DNA from: Candidatus Pantoea gossypiicola
Lineage (GTDB): Bacteria; Pseudomonadota; Gammaproteobacteria; Enterobacterales; Enterobacteriaceae
NCBI RefSeq assembly: GCF_008632075.1
Contig: NZ_VWVM01000016.1
Coordinates: 57,359-121,358 of the forward strand
Reading direction: 5' to 3'
Length of the DNA: 64,000 nt
Below, one piece after another: positions 1 to 8,221 of this stretch. The notes under the pieces were generated by a model. The model was not told the origin of the DNA. It made no database searches and worked only from the letters and a program-made list of their open reading frames with translations. Positions within the stretch are counted from its first letter, which is position 1; every line of letters starts with the position of its first letter. The position numbers and the translations under genes are program-made.

Positions 1-192
1 ACATGAGTGCCGTTACCCTTTTAAAAGGGATGGCCAGGGATTGATTTTTCGCGGTTCATTTCTCACATAAACCTCTCAACCCTTAACGGCCAGAAAGCAG
101 CCTGTGAAGGCCGTTATGCATCACAGAAAATCCGGACACCAGAATTAACTCTGTAATTTGCAGGATCCCGGACATATGAGATGCATGAGGCA

Positions 193-828
193 TTATAATT
201 TTGCAGACTCAATAACACCCTTATAAAGCTCAAGCAGCGTCAGATCATTGATGAAGGCGTTAAAAGCCATATCACCACTTAGCGAAAACTTCTTCATTAC
301 ATTGTATTTATGTGCATAAATTGTTTTAGTGGAAAGATTCAGGCGTTTAGCTGTCTGCCCCACGCTATACCCTTTCTTCAGAAAACTTAGCACCTGCAGC
401 TGGACTACTGTAATACGCGCGAAATCGCAATGCGAGCAATCTGTGGGTACAAATCCTCTGGCGCTCCCCTGATTTTCCAGCCAGAACCGGATGATTTTTT
501 CAGCAATATCGCGAACAGAATCCCTGCGCGAAATGATAATCAAAGAACGATAGCAGAGAGGCAAATGCTCAGTAATCATGTCTTCAATATCGTCAACGAA
601 GACCATTAAAATGCTACCGGGCTTCCGATCCCGGTAGGCAGGCTGACACATATAAAGGCGCCACTGAGCAACACTAATCAGTATAAAGTCCGCCTGACAT
701 AAATTTTTCGCGTCATAGGCGGGTAAGAATTCTACTGACGTCTCTGATAACAGTGCCTCCTCAATAATTTTGGAGATGCCCAGCCGAAAGAAGTAGTTCT
801 CATCTGTACAAACGACTTTAAAATCCAT
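193..828 (-). CDS. LuxR/NarL-type transcriptional regulator with degenerate receiver
   Basis: A protein of about 211 residues with a C-terminal GerE/LuxR helix-turn-helix (about residues 140-200, containing NLSTKTIYAHKYN) that should bind DNA. The N-terminal half resembles a NarL receiver but lacks a clear phosphoacceptor: the expected Asp position reads ILISVAQ, and the usual Lys is replaced in ISRRDS. Activation by phosphorylation is therefore unlikely. I prefer the ATG at 828 because AAGGA lies just before it; an in-frame ATG at 843 has no good ribosome site. It lies 39 bases downstream of the IprA-like gene on the same strand, so the two probably form an operon that points away from the fimbria/exporter locus. 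Control of that locus is an inference from position. Confidence 0.8.
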   Translation of the reverse strand: MDFKVVCTDENYFFRLGISKIIEEALLSETSVEFLPAYDAKNLCQADFILISVAQWRLYMCQPAYRDRKPGSILMVFVDDIEDMITEHLPLCYRSLIIISRRDSVRDIAEKIIRFWLENQGSARGFVPTDCSHCDFARITVVQLQVLSFLKKGYSVGQTAKRLNLSTKTIYAHKYNVMKKFSLSGDMAFNAFINDLTLLELYKGVIESAKL

Positions 829-867
829 TTTTTCCTTAAGCATCCCAAAAGTTGGATAAAAGAAGAC

Positions 868-1458
868 TCAGGTAAACTTGCCGTTAACCAGGGTCAGTTC
901 GCCTTTCTCTTTTAATTCTTTCAAAACTCTGCAAATGGAGCTTTTTGAAAGATGAGAACTATTTTCAATCAGGTAAAGTGCCGAAAAGCGCTTCTTAAGA
1001 TGCGGTGGCAATTTTTCCCAGCGGCCAATTAAAGAAATCACTTCATCATGTGAGTTATTCTTGGGTAGCTGGATGTAGTTCATCAGGTCTGAGTACTGGC
1101 CAGACAGAATGGACATGGCATCGTTAAAGAGGTCTTTCTCAAATACCAGTCGCCAGAACACATCGTAATCGATGAAACTGACCTTCCCATAATCGATTCT
1201 CTCCAGATAAACAGGAGGTTCATCGAGTGCCGGTGTGACACCGACAACAAAGGGAGCAGACAGGATATTTAAGACCTTATTTTCGCTCTTTAATTTCAGT
1301 AAGAAGTCACCATCAAGAATGAACATTACCCGGCGCACATTATCTTTGGTGAGATGATAACGACGCTTACCGCGTGAAATCTCATCTGGATTAGCAACCT
1401 GGGTGTACCCGGCCAGCGCATCGATGATCCGCTCATGATTCTCAGTCACTCTATACAT
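868..1458 (-). CDS. IprA-like winged-helix transcriptional regulator
   Basis: A protein of 196 residues resembling the enteric YaiV/IprA family of CRP-like proteins. An N-terminal cyclic-nucleotide-binding-like beta domain (about residues 1-120) is followed by a C-terminal winged helix with the motif LSKSSICRVLKELKEKGEL. IprA in Salmonella is known for effects on peroxide resistance, and relatives often sit beside fimbrial operons. No cAMP-binding signature is evident. It is first in a minus-strand pair with the LuxR-type gene. A perfect inverted repeat at 1474-1492, just upstream of its start, could be its own operator. The start at 1458 is the first ATG of the frame; its ribosome site is weak. 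Confidence 0.75.
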   Translation of the reverse strand: MYRVTENHERIIDALAGYTQVANPDEISRGKRRYHLTKDNVRRVMFILDGDFLLKLKSENKVLNILSAPFVVGVTPALDEPPVYLERIDYGKVSFIDYDVFWRLVFEKDLFNDAMSILSGQYSDLMNYIQLPKNNSHDEVISLIGRWEKLPPHLKKRFSALYLIENSSHLSKSSICRVLKELKEKGELTLVNGKFT

Positions 1459-1473
1459 AATAATTAACTCAAT

Positions 1474-1492
1474 CTAACTAACACGAAGTTAG
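1474..1492. promoter_or_regulatory. Inverted repeat upstream of the IprA-like gene (possible operator)
   Basis: CTAACT, seven bases, AGTTAG: a perfect 6+6 inverted repeat 16 bases upstream of the IprA-like start. Further TTAGT repeats follow to about 1515. The position suits autoregulation or control of the divergent locus; no factor can be named from sequence. Confidence 0.35.
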
Positions 1493-2193
1493 TGATTAGT
1501 AGAAAAATTAGTAAAAATCCGTTTGTTATAGTCTCTTTTTTTCGCCTGGTGTATTTCTGATCTCTGGCCTTCCCTCAAATATAAGCCATAGAAGAGGTCG
1601 TTATTGGTTTCACTATAGTAAAACCATTGCGATAAAATTCAACACCACAAACATGCAAAAAGGAAGAGTATTAAGCCAAGGAATGGCGACACAACCAGAT
1701 ATTTCACCGCTTAAATGCCAATTAATCAGTAACTCAAACTAACAAGTAGAGACTTACTGATAGGGTTATAACTTTTTTCTTAAAAAAGGAATCAATCATA
1801 ACCATATGAAAACTAATGTTATAAAATCACCGTATTAAAACAAACAAGTATGCAGTAGCACTTTAAAAACTTGTAATAATATTTACATGGCCATTCATAA
1901 GGTGATCATTGTTAACTCCCCCGTAGAAATAAAAAAACAGCACAGCATCTGATGGCATAAATTAAACCATAGCATCCTCATAACAGACATTTAAATCGAC
2001 AATCAGTCAATATATAGATTTATATTCTATTTTTGAATTTATTTTTAGGAATATATCCTGTTTTCGTGCTTGACTTTAAGCGCCCGGATTTTACCTTACA
2101 TTTCATATGAAGCTCACTTACTGAGAATCAGAGTGTTTTAAGAAAACCCTATAAATTACTTCAAAGCCCTTTACCCCGCAGAATGCGTACCGT

Positions 2194-2214
2194 TATCAGC
2201 GTCTGAGGCTGATA
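2194..2214. repeat. Perfect 7+7 inverted repeat in the control region
   Basis: TATCAGC, seven bases, GCTGATA. It lies about 280 bases upstream of the first leader-peptide gene. It could be an operator or part of a leader RNA hairpin. Confidence 0.35.
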
Positions 2215-2418
2215 GTGCCGCATCAACACAAGATAACTAAACCGGTATGAAAAGAAATAATTTATCGATAAGGTGAATAACCTCATCAAGCCCACCTAAA
2301 TTATAATGAATGTAAACAGAATGTAATAAGTCCATAGCTTCTATAGCCAGTGGTAACCGCACCAAATATCAATTATGGCTATTTTACTATTTTATTTTTT
2401 ATGGCCTCCTAATCTAAT

Positions 2419-2445
2419 AACGCCGTTCGCTTGAAGCGGCGTTTT
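2419..2445 (+). terminator. Terminator-like hairpin just before the peptide genes
   Basis: AACGCCG pairs with CGGCGTT around an 11-base loop, followed by TT and an A/T run. It ends about 50 bases before the first leader-peptide gene. With no gene upstream on this strand, it looks more like an attenuator in the leader than a normal terminator. Confidence 0.5.
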
Positions 2446-2497
2446 AAAAAATTTCATTACTGAATAATTGAATAACTAATTAATCCTGGAGATATAA

Positions 2498-2815
2498 ATG
2501 AGAGAGTTAACAACTGTTGAAATGCAGACCGTTTCAGGCGCAGGCGTTTTTGATTTCATCGGTTCAGTCGTTGTAGGTGCAGCTGCAGGTATTACTGCTT
2601 TCGGTCTCAAATGGGCCATGAGCGGCGGTAGCACGGGCGGCGTATTGGGCGTTGGTATTATCTCTGGCGGTGTTGGTCTGATCGTGGGTGCCGTTGTGGG
2701 TCTGGTCGATGGCGCACTTTATGGCGCGATGAATGGCTGGGAAACAACTGCAGGCTGGTTCAATAATATTGTTGAAAACCAGCTTGACCTGGGAACAGGT
2801 GTAATTACTGCATAA
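2498..2815 (+). CDS. Double-glycine leader peptide with glycine zipper (microcin/Cdz-like)
   Basis: A 105-residue precursor. The first 15 residues, MRELTTVEMQTVSGA, match the class II microcin/colicin V double-glycine leader, so a C39-peptidase exporter should cut after Gly-Ala. The remaining 90 residues are glycine-rich and hydrophobic. Gly60, 64, 68, 72, 76 and 80 form an uninterrupted GxxxG zipper, preceded by a second Gly-rich segment around 22-36. Caulobacter CdzC/CdzD, which kill on contact, are small exported glycine-zipper proteins of this kind. The matching exporter lies at 8922-13730. The ribosome site GGAG sits 7 bases before the ATG. Toxin function is inferred; a structural surface peptide is possible. 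Confidence 0.8.
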   Translation: MRELTTVEMQTVSGAGVFDFIGSVVVGAAAGITAFGLKWAMSGGSTGGVLGVGIISGGVGLIVGAVVGLVDGALYGAMNGWETTAGWFNNIVENQLDLGTGVITA

Positions 2816-2824
2816 GGAAAAATC

Positions 2825-3046
2825 ATGCGTGAATTGAAAAGTAATGAAATTGCAGGCGTTAGTGGCGGCTCATTAACTTCCGTAATTTTAGATTTCTTCA
2901 AACAGATTGGCGAAAGCTCCAAAGAAAAAACTGAGTGGGTACGTCCGGAATCAATACCAGAAGCTAACCCGGTTAGCGGTACTGCTTTTGGCATGGGTAT
3001 TGTCGGTGTTGCTGCGGCCGTAGTTTTCGGCCTGCTGATGTTCTGA
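2825..3046 (+). CDS. Second double-glycine leader peptide
   Basis: A 73-residue precursor beginning MRELKSNEIAGVSGG, a canonical double-glycine leader nearly identical in its first four residues to the gene before it. The mature part is about 58 residues: an amphipathic start, a charged middle (SSKEKTEWVRPE) and one C-terminal hydrophobic helix (about 52-72) with a G52-x3-G56 step. It begins nine bases after the first peptide gene with its own AAGGA site, so the two are co-transcribed. This could be the partner of a two-component bacteriocin. A bound immunity or accessory peptide is less likely, because it carries an export leader. Confidence 0.78.
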   Translation: MRELKSNEIAGVSGGSLTSVILDFFKQIGESSKEKTEWVRPESIPEANPVSGTAFGMGIVGVAAAVVFGLLMF

Positions 3047-3150
3047 TTTACCTGGAGGTCGATAGACTTCCGGGAAGGAATGAGCGCTTGTCATAAAACT
3101 CAATCGCTCATAATTAAATGTTGTTCACTATTTTATACAAAGGAAAGTAT

Positions 3151-3681
3151 ATGAAAAAGGTATCTATGGTTGCTATGGGTCTGCTGCTGGCAGCGGCGCA
3201 GGTTAATGCAGCAGAAGCTTCAGATGGCACAATTAACTTCACCGGCACCATTGCATCTCAGACCTGTACCGTAAGTGTTAACGGCGGAAGCAGTACTGCC
3301 ACCGTTACCCTGCCGAAAGTAGCGGCCGGTGTATTAAATGCGGCAGGTGCCGTTGCAGGCAACACTCGCTTTACTCTGGCGCTGAGCGACTGCTCCGCAA
3401 CAACTGGCGATGTCTACGCTTACTTTGAGCAGGGCGCTGGTGTAAACGCCAACGGTCGCCTGACTAACACTGGTACTGCTACAGGTGTTGATCTGCAACT
3501 GCTGGACAGCGCTAACAACGCTATCAATGCAGGCAGCACTGAACAGTCTACCGCTCCTGCAACTGTCGCTCTGACAGCAGGGGCTGGCACCCTGTCTTAC
3601 TCAGCTCAGTACTATGCAACTGCTGCTGCAGAAGCGGGTACCGTTGCATCAACAGTAAACTATTCAATCAATTACCTGTAA
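3151..3681 (+). CDS. Type 1-like fimbrial major subunit
   Basis: A 176-residue pilin. It has a signal peptide ending near QVNA, an N-terminal donor strand, the conserved early Cys in IASQTC with a second Cys in LSDCSA (the pilin disulphide), and the aromatic beta zipper end NYSINYL. This is the normal layout of a FimA-type chaperone-usher subunit. It is Ala/Thr/Gly-rich, as secreted pilins are. The ATG at 3151 is preferred over one at 3118 because AGGAAAG lies directly before it and the signal peptide starts MKK. It follows the two leader-peptide genes and heads the four-gene fimbrial set. Confidence 0.92.
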   Translation: MKKVSMVAMGLLLAAAQVNAAEASDGTINFTGTIASQTCTVSVNGGSSTATVTLPKVAAGVLNAAGAVAGNTRFTLALSDCSATTGDVYAYFEQGAGVNANGRLTNTGTATGVDLQLLDSANNAINAGSTEQSTAPATVALTAGAGTLSYSAQYYATAAAEAGTVASTVNYSINYL

Positions 3682-3741
3682 TTGATTTGGTGAGGGCAAT
3701 GCCCTCACCACTCTTCCCCTTTCATCACTTCAGTTAATATC

Positions 3742-4479
3742 ATGAAAAAAAAAAGTTTTAAATTTCTAATCTCCTGTTTGCTCACTTGCGCAATGACTTC
3801 GTCTGCCTTTGCCAGTGTGACCATTATTGGTACCCGGGTAATCTACCCTGCTTCCGAGAAAGAGGTTACCGTTCGTCTGGATAACCGCGGCGATCATCCC
3901 GCACTTGTTCAGGCATGGGTTGATAACGGAAATCCTAACGAAGCAGTCGATAAAATAAATGTTCCTTTCGTTTTATTACCTCCGGTTTTCCGTATGGAGG
4001 CGAATAAAGGGCAAACGTTACGTATTGTTTTTACGGGTGCCAATTTGCCCACGGACAAAGAATCTATCTTCTGGCTTAATGTCCTTGATATACCTCCTCG
4101 TGATAAAAGCCTGGCTAACCAGAACCAGTTGCAAATGGCGATCCGGAGTCGTATCAAGATTTTTTATCGTCCAGTTCAGTTTGATACAGCGCAGGCCAAT
4201 AAAGCTGCGTCAGGACTGGTATGGCGTCACGGTCAAAAACCTAATTTTCTTTCCGCAACTAACAACTCACCTTTCTACGTTAACGTCTCCCAGATTAATG
4301 CAGAAGATAACGCCGGTCATAAATTAGTCAGTGAAAAAGGAGAAATGCTGGCACCAGGCGAAACAAAAGAGTTTCCGATGAAAGGCATGAGAACAAGTCA
4401 AATAAAAACAACATTTAATTATCAGTATCTGGACGATTTTGGTGCAGCACGTAAGGTTGAAAGCAAAATAAACGAGTAG
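3742..4479 (+). CDS. Periplasmic pilus assembly chaperone (PapD/FimC family)
   Basis: A 245-residue protein with a signal peptide (about 1-24, ending AFA) and the two-immunoglobulin fold of PapD chaperones. The G1 strand region reads QLQMAIRSRIKIFYRP, with the Arg/Lys that anchor the subunit C-terminus, and the conserved RVIYPASEKEVTVRL strand is near the N-terminus. It should shuttle pilin and adhesin to the usher. Its start codon is followed immediately by ten A residues (3745-3754), a run prone to slippage. It sits 60 bases after the pilin gene and 26 before the usher. Confidence 0.92.
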   Translation: MKKKSFKFLISCLLTCAMTSSAFASVTIIGTRVIYPASEKEVTVRLDNRGDHPALVQAWVDNGNPNEAVDKINVPFVLLPPVFRMEANKGQTLRIVFTGANLPTDKESIFWLNVLDIPPRDKSLANQNQLQMAIRSRIKIFYRPVQFDTAQANKAASGLVWRHGQKPNFLSATNNSPFYVNVSQINAEDNAGHKLVSEKGEMLAPGETKEFPMKGMRTSQIKTTFNYQYLDDFGAARKVESKINE

Positions 4480-4505
4480 CTTTTGATAATTATCCAGGGG
4501 AAATT

Positions 4506-7091
4506 ATGATGGCAAGGACGGTATTTTTTAATAAACCAACTGGCAAAATTTTTTATCGCTCTTTTCTGGCGCTGTTTCTGACCGCAGCAACTCAGTCAGC
4601 GTTTGCTGTAACTGCTTATGATTTCGATGAATCATTTGTAAAAAATTTAGCTGGTGTAAAAGTAGATGTTTCCCGCTACGCAACAGGTAACCCCATTGAT
4701 CCCGGCATCTACACGCTGGATATCTTTTTAAATGGCCGTCAGATTGGTCGGGAGAATGTTCAGGTTGTGCGTGAGGGAGCTGGTACTAAAGCCTGTCTTT
4801 CCTATGATCTGGTAAAAAGCCTTTCCATCAAAGATACAGTATTCAGCTCTGAGCAAGCTGAAGAGTTACGTACAGGTAAGCAATGTATTGCACTGGAAGA
4901 TGTGGTTAAGGAGAGTCATGCCGCAATCAACTCCGCTGATATGCAGATGGACATCTCAATTCCACAGATTTATCTGCTGCGCTCAGCACGTGGCTATGTC
5001 GCTCCAGAGTTCTGGGATAAGGGCGAAACGGCATTAACACTTAATTATGACACCAACTATTACCGCTCTGTTAACGACGGACGTGAATATGACTCTTTTT
5101 ATGGCAGGGCGCTGGCAGGTTTTAACCTTGGCGGATGGATGTTTCGTCATGATGGCTCATTAAGCTGGCGACGCCAGCAAGGTGAGGAGTCTCATCACTA
5201 TAATGCCATCAACACCTATGTTCAGCGTGATATCCCGCAGCTGAAATCACGCTTATTGTTAGGTGAAGGTAATACGAGTGGCGAACTCTTTGATACCCTC
5301 TCATTCCGCGGTGCGCAGATATCGACTGTCGATCAAATGTGGCCTGATTCACAACGTGGTTACGCACCAGAAATTCGTGGTGTTGCGCGTACTAATGCTC
5401 AGGTAACTGTATCGCAAAATGGCAGTAAAATTTATGAGACAACAGTTTCGCCAGGCCCCTTTAACATCTCCGACCTCTACCCTACCGGCTACGGTGGCGA
5501 CTTAGATGTTACTGTAAAAGAAGCTGACGGCAGCGAAACGCGCTTTTCAGTACCCTATGCAGCTATGACGAGACTGAAGCGCCCGGGCATGACGTTCTAC
5601 TCTGTGACGGGAGGTGTGTCGCGTAAAGACAATATGGCTTATACGCCTTCTGTTTATCAGGGCACCATTCAGCATGGCTTTACCAATAGCCTGACCGGTT
5701 ATACCGGTATCCTGGGATCAGATAACTATATCTCAGCGCTGTTAGGCGGTGCATTTGGGTTACCCATAGGCGCTATCTCTCTGGATATCACCGGTGCTCA
5801 GACAAAATATGGCGATGAGAAAAAGCAGGGTGTGAGCTATCGTGCGACCTACAGTAAAAAAGTTTCTCAGACTGGCACCAACTTTACTCTCGCAGCGTAT
5901 AGATTTTCGTCATCAGGCTATTACAGCTATGACAATGCTCTGCAAATTAATAACTATTACAAAAAGAATAAAATTAACGGGAAAAATTATCTATCACGGC
6001 CTAAACAACGCTTTTCACTGACTGCCAGCCAAAATTTTGGAGAGTCATATGGGAATATCTATCTTACTGGTTTCGTTCAAAATTACTGGAACAGCACCGG
6101 TACAAACACCCAATTTCAGTTAGGCTATAATAATAGAATTGGTCGTGTATCCTATACATTATCAGCAAACCGATTATTATATTCAACCGGTGGGCATGAC
6201 ACGCAACTTTCACTCGACTTCTCTATACCACTTGGTAGTGAAAGTAAGAATTATGTAACCGGAAGCGCCACACATAATAAAGAGGGTGTAACTGCTCAAA
6301 CTGCAGTTAATGGCGTGCTAGGTGAGAATGATCAATATAGCTATAACGTAGGTGCTGCACGCGATATTGATAATAAAAAGTCAGGCTCGATCGGTGGTCA
6401 ATATCGTTCACCTTACAGCATGCTGACAGCGTCATATACAAAGGGAGAAGACTATTATTCAGCCTCAGCAGGTGCCAGCGGAACTGTGGTTGCCTTGCCT
6501 GATAGCATCAACTTTAGTGCTTATCAGTCAACAACGTATGCTGTAGTAAGTGCCGCTGATGCAGAAGGGGCTCGGGTGCTTGGTTATCCAAATATAGTGC
6601 TGGACGGAAGCGGCAGAGCAATAGTACCTAATCTTAATCCGTACAGGATAAATGAACTGGCGATTGATCCGAAAGGTATTCCGCTTGATGTTGAGCTGGA
6701 GTCAACTCAGCAGCGAGTTATTCCTGTTGAAGGTGCTGTAGTCAGACTGGACTATAAAACCAGTAAGGGAAAACCACTTTTAATACGGGCAAATCAGCCC
6801 AATGGCAATGCCTTACCTTTTGGTGCGTCAGTTAATGATGAAAATGGCAATCTGGTAACGACTGTTTCACAGGGTGGTCAGATTTACGTCAGGCTGAATA
6901 AAGATGTCAGCCGTCTGCATGTTTCATGGGGAAAAACGGCAAATGACAATTGCATGGTTAACCTTGAATCTGGTGCCGTTCAGTCCAGTGAGAATCAGAC
7001 ACTGGCGAGACTGACGACAACCTGCAGTAACGAGCAAATGCAGCCGGTGCGGTACGCTTCTAATACCGACAATAAAGATACACAGGGTTAA
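4506..7091 (+). CDS. Outer-membrane fimbrial usher
   Basis: An 861-residue PapC/FimD-family usher. It has a signal peptide, an N-terminal chaperone-binding domain starting YDFDESFVKNLAGVKVD, a 24-strand barrel with a plug inserted around residues 230-320, and C-terminal domains ending with the Cys pair seen in NDNCMVNL and TTTCSN. Length is normal. It threads folded pilins through the outer membrane. AGGGGA precedes the ATG at 4506, and an ATG directly after it is equally possible. It is tightly linked to the chaperone (26 bases) and adhesin (12 bases). Confidence 0.95.
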   Translation: MMARTVFFNKPTGKIFYRSFLALFLTAATQSAFAVTAYDFDESFVKNLAGVKVDVSRYATGNPIDPGIYTLDIFLNGRQIGRENVQVVREGAGTKACLSYDLVKSLSIKDTVFSSEQAEELRTGKQCIALEDVVKESHAAINSADMQMDISIPQIYLLRSARGYVAPEFWDKGETALTLNYDTNYYRSVNDGREYDSFYGRALAGFNLGGWMFRHDGSLSWRRQQGEESHHYNAINTYVQRDIPQLKSRLLLGEGNTSGELFDTLSFRGAQISTVDQMWPDSQRGYAPEIRGVARTNAQVTVSQNGSKIYETTVSPGPFNISDLYPTGYGGDLDVTVKEADGSETRFSVPYAAMTRLKRPGMTFYSVTGGVSRKDNMAYTPSVYQGTIQHGFTNSLTGYTGILGSDNYISALLGGAFGLPIGAISLDITGAQTKYGDEKKQGVSYRATYSKKVSQTGTNFTLAAYRFSSSGYYSYDNALQINNYYKKNKINGKNYLSRPKQRFSLTASQNFGESYGNIYLTGFVQNYWNSTGTNTQFQLGYNNRIGRVSYTLSANRLLYSTGGHDTQLSLDFSIPLGSESKNYVTGSATHNKEGVTAQTAVNGVLGENDQYSYNVGAARDIDNKKSGSIGGQYRSPYSMLTASYTKGEDYYSASAGASGTVVALPDSINFSAYQSTTYAVVSAADAEGARVLGYPNIVLDGSGRAIVPNLNPYRINELAIDPKGIPLDVELESTQQRVIPVEGAVVRLDYKTSKGKPLLIRANQPNGNALPFGASVNDENGNLVTTVSQGGQIYVRLNKDVSRLHVSWGKTANDNCMVNLESGAVQSSENQTLARLTTTCSNEQMQPVRYASNTDNKDTQG

Positions 7092-7103
7092 TGAGGTAAC
7101 ATC

Positions 7104-8165
7104 ATGTTTTTAATTTCAGGAAAGAAAATAATGCGCCTCATTGGCTCAGTTTCATTAATATTAAGTCTGATACTGATGGCTACTTTTAATGTTAATGCAG
7201 CGGATTCATCAGCCGATGTGACGTTAACATGCAAAATAACATCAAGTACAACGTTAGTTGATGTGAGCTCATTGGGCATTAATATTTCAGCTGCTGTGCC
7301 AGTAGGTACGATCGTTTATAGCGGCACGGCAACCGCTAACTTTAAATGTGCTTTGGATAATCTGCAGCAGTACGCAGATGGATTAAGCGGTGAGGTCTAT
7401 TTTAAGCGCAAGGCGATTGACGCGGGTGCCCTGGGTTATGGATTGACGTTATATACTGGCTATGGCGGAGAGATGAGTACCGATGCCGCAAGTATTGCAA
7501 CGGGTATCATGATTAGTACTTATGCTTTAACCAGCGGCGGAACCATTGGTTCATATACAGATGTCTCAATCAACGTACCTTATCAGATTGTAAAGACCTC
7601 CAACTCTATGTCAGCGTCTACTTCTCTTAAGAGCTATGTAAACGCTTTTGATGTTGGTTCGTTAATATCAGGTAAAGATGTATCATTCAACTTCACCAAT
7701 ATTAAAACAGGTATCACTGTTAAAGATCAGACCTGCTCAGTCGCCGGTGATACCAATCTGCCTGTGCCATTAGGTAGTTACACCACGAATCCCACTAGCG
7801 GTTTAGGATCAGGAATCGGTCAGACTAGCGCTACAACCGCATTTAATATTCAGCTTAACTGTGAGGCGCTTCTTTCGGGTTCGTTTGATGTGATGATGCA
7901 GTTGGATGGTGACGCGTCTGGCGGATTATCCGATTTGGGTGTGGTAGCACTTAATTCGGCCTCAACGGCGAGTGGCGTCGGTGTACAAATCCTTAATGAA
8001 AATGAGCAGCCGATTGCACTTGCTACTCCATTTAACATTGCGACTTACCCGCTCTCATCTGCCTTAGTGACGGTGCCACTCTATGCACGATATTATCAGA
8101 CTGCTGCGAAAATCAATCCTGGCACGGCTAATGCAGTAGCAACGTATACGCTTAGTTACCAGTAA
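7104..8165 (+). CDS. Fimbrial tip adhesin (two-domain)
   Basis: A 353-residue protein with a signal peptide. It is twice the length of a pilin. Residues of about 33-205 form a unique N-terminal domain, probably the receptor-binding head. The C-terminal half from KDQTCSV to the end (ATYTLSYQ) is a standard pilin domain with its Cys pair. That is the plan of tip adhesins such as FimH. The ligand cannot be inferred. ATG 7104 has GAGG eight bases before it; an in-frame ATG at 7131 gives a more conventional signal peptide and is a real alternative. Confidence 0.85.
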   Translation: MFLISGKKIMRLIGSVSLILSLILMATFNVNAADSSADVTLTCKITSSTTLVDVSSLGINISAAVPVGTIVYSGTATANFKCALDNLQQYADGLSGEVYFKRKAIDAGALGYGLTLYTGYGGEMSTDAASIATGIMISTYALTSGGTIGSYTDVSINVPYQIVKTSNSMSASTSLKSYVNAFDVGSLISGKDVSFNFTNIKTGITVKDQTCSVAGDTNLPVPLGSYTTNPTSGLGSGIGQTSATTAFNIQLNCEALLSGSFDVMMQLDGDASGGLSDLGVVALNSASTASGVGVQILNENEQPIALATPFNIATYPLSSALVTVPLYARYYQTAAKINPGTANAVATYTLSYQ

Positions 8166-8170
8166 TCAGC

Positions 8171-8200
8171 AGGGCTCTGCGGAGCCCTTCTTCATATTTT
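8171..8200 (+). terminator. Hairpin between fimbrial and exporter genes
   Basis: AGGGCTC and GAGCCCT pair perfectly around TGCG, followed by TCTTCATATTTT. It lies directly after the adhesin stop. It probably ends or attenuates the fimbrial transcript, so the exporter genes may be read at a lower level or from their own promoter. Confidence 0.6.
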
Positions 8201-8221
8201 ATCTACAGAAAAGGATTGTCT

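Larger units (their letters stand above)
1459..2497. other. Long AT-rich intergenic control region
   Basis: About 1.04 kb without a credible gene, markedly richer in A+T than the genes around it. It separates the minus-strand regulators from the plus-strand peptide/fimbria locus. Recognisable structure is limited to the repeat at 1474-1492, a perfect TATCAGC/GCTGATA inverted repeat at 2194-2214, and a hairpin with a T tail at 2419-2445. The length and composition are typical of a heavily regulated, possibly H-NS-silenced promoter. I found no recombinase gene or invertible repeats that would indicate a fim-type switch. Confidence 0.6.

Noticed and set aside
2375..2434. 19-codon hydrophobic frame upstream of the peptide genes, possible leader peptide
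   Set aside because: No ribosome site, and it runs into the hairpin by chance; AT-rich DNA yields such frames often.
1459..2497. Invertible fim-type promoter switch
   Set aside because: No matching distant inverted repeats and no site-specific recombinase gene nearby.
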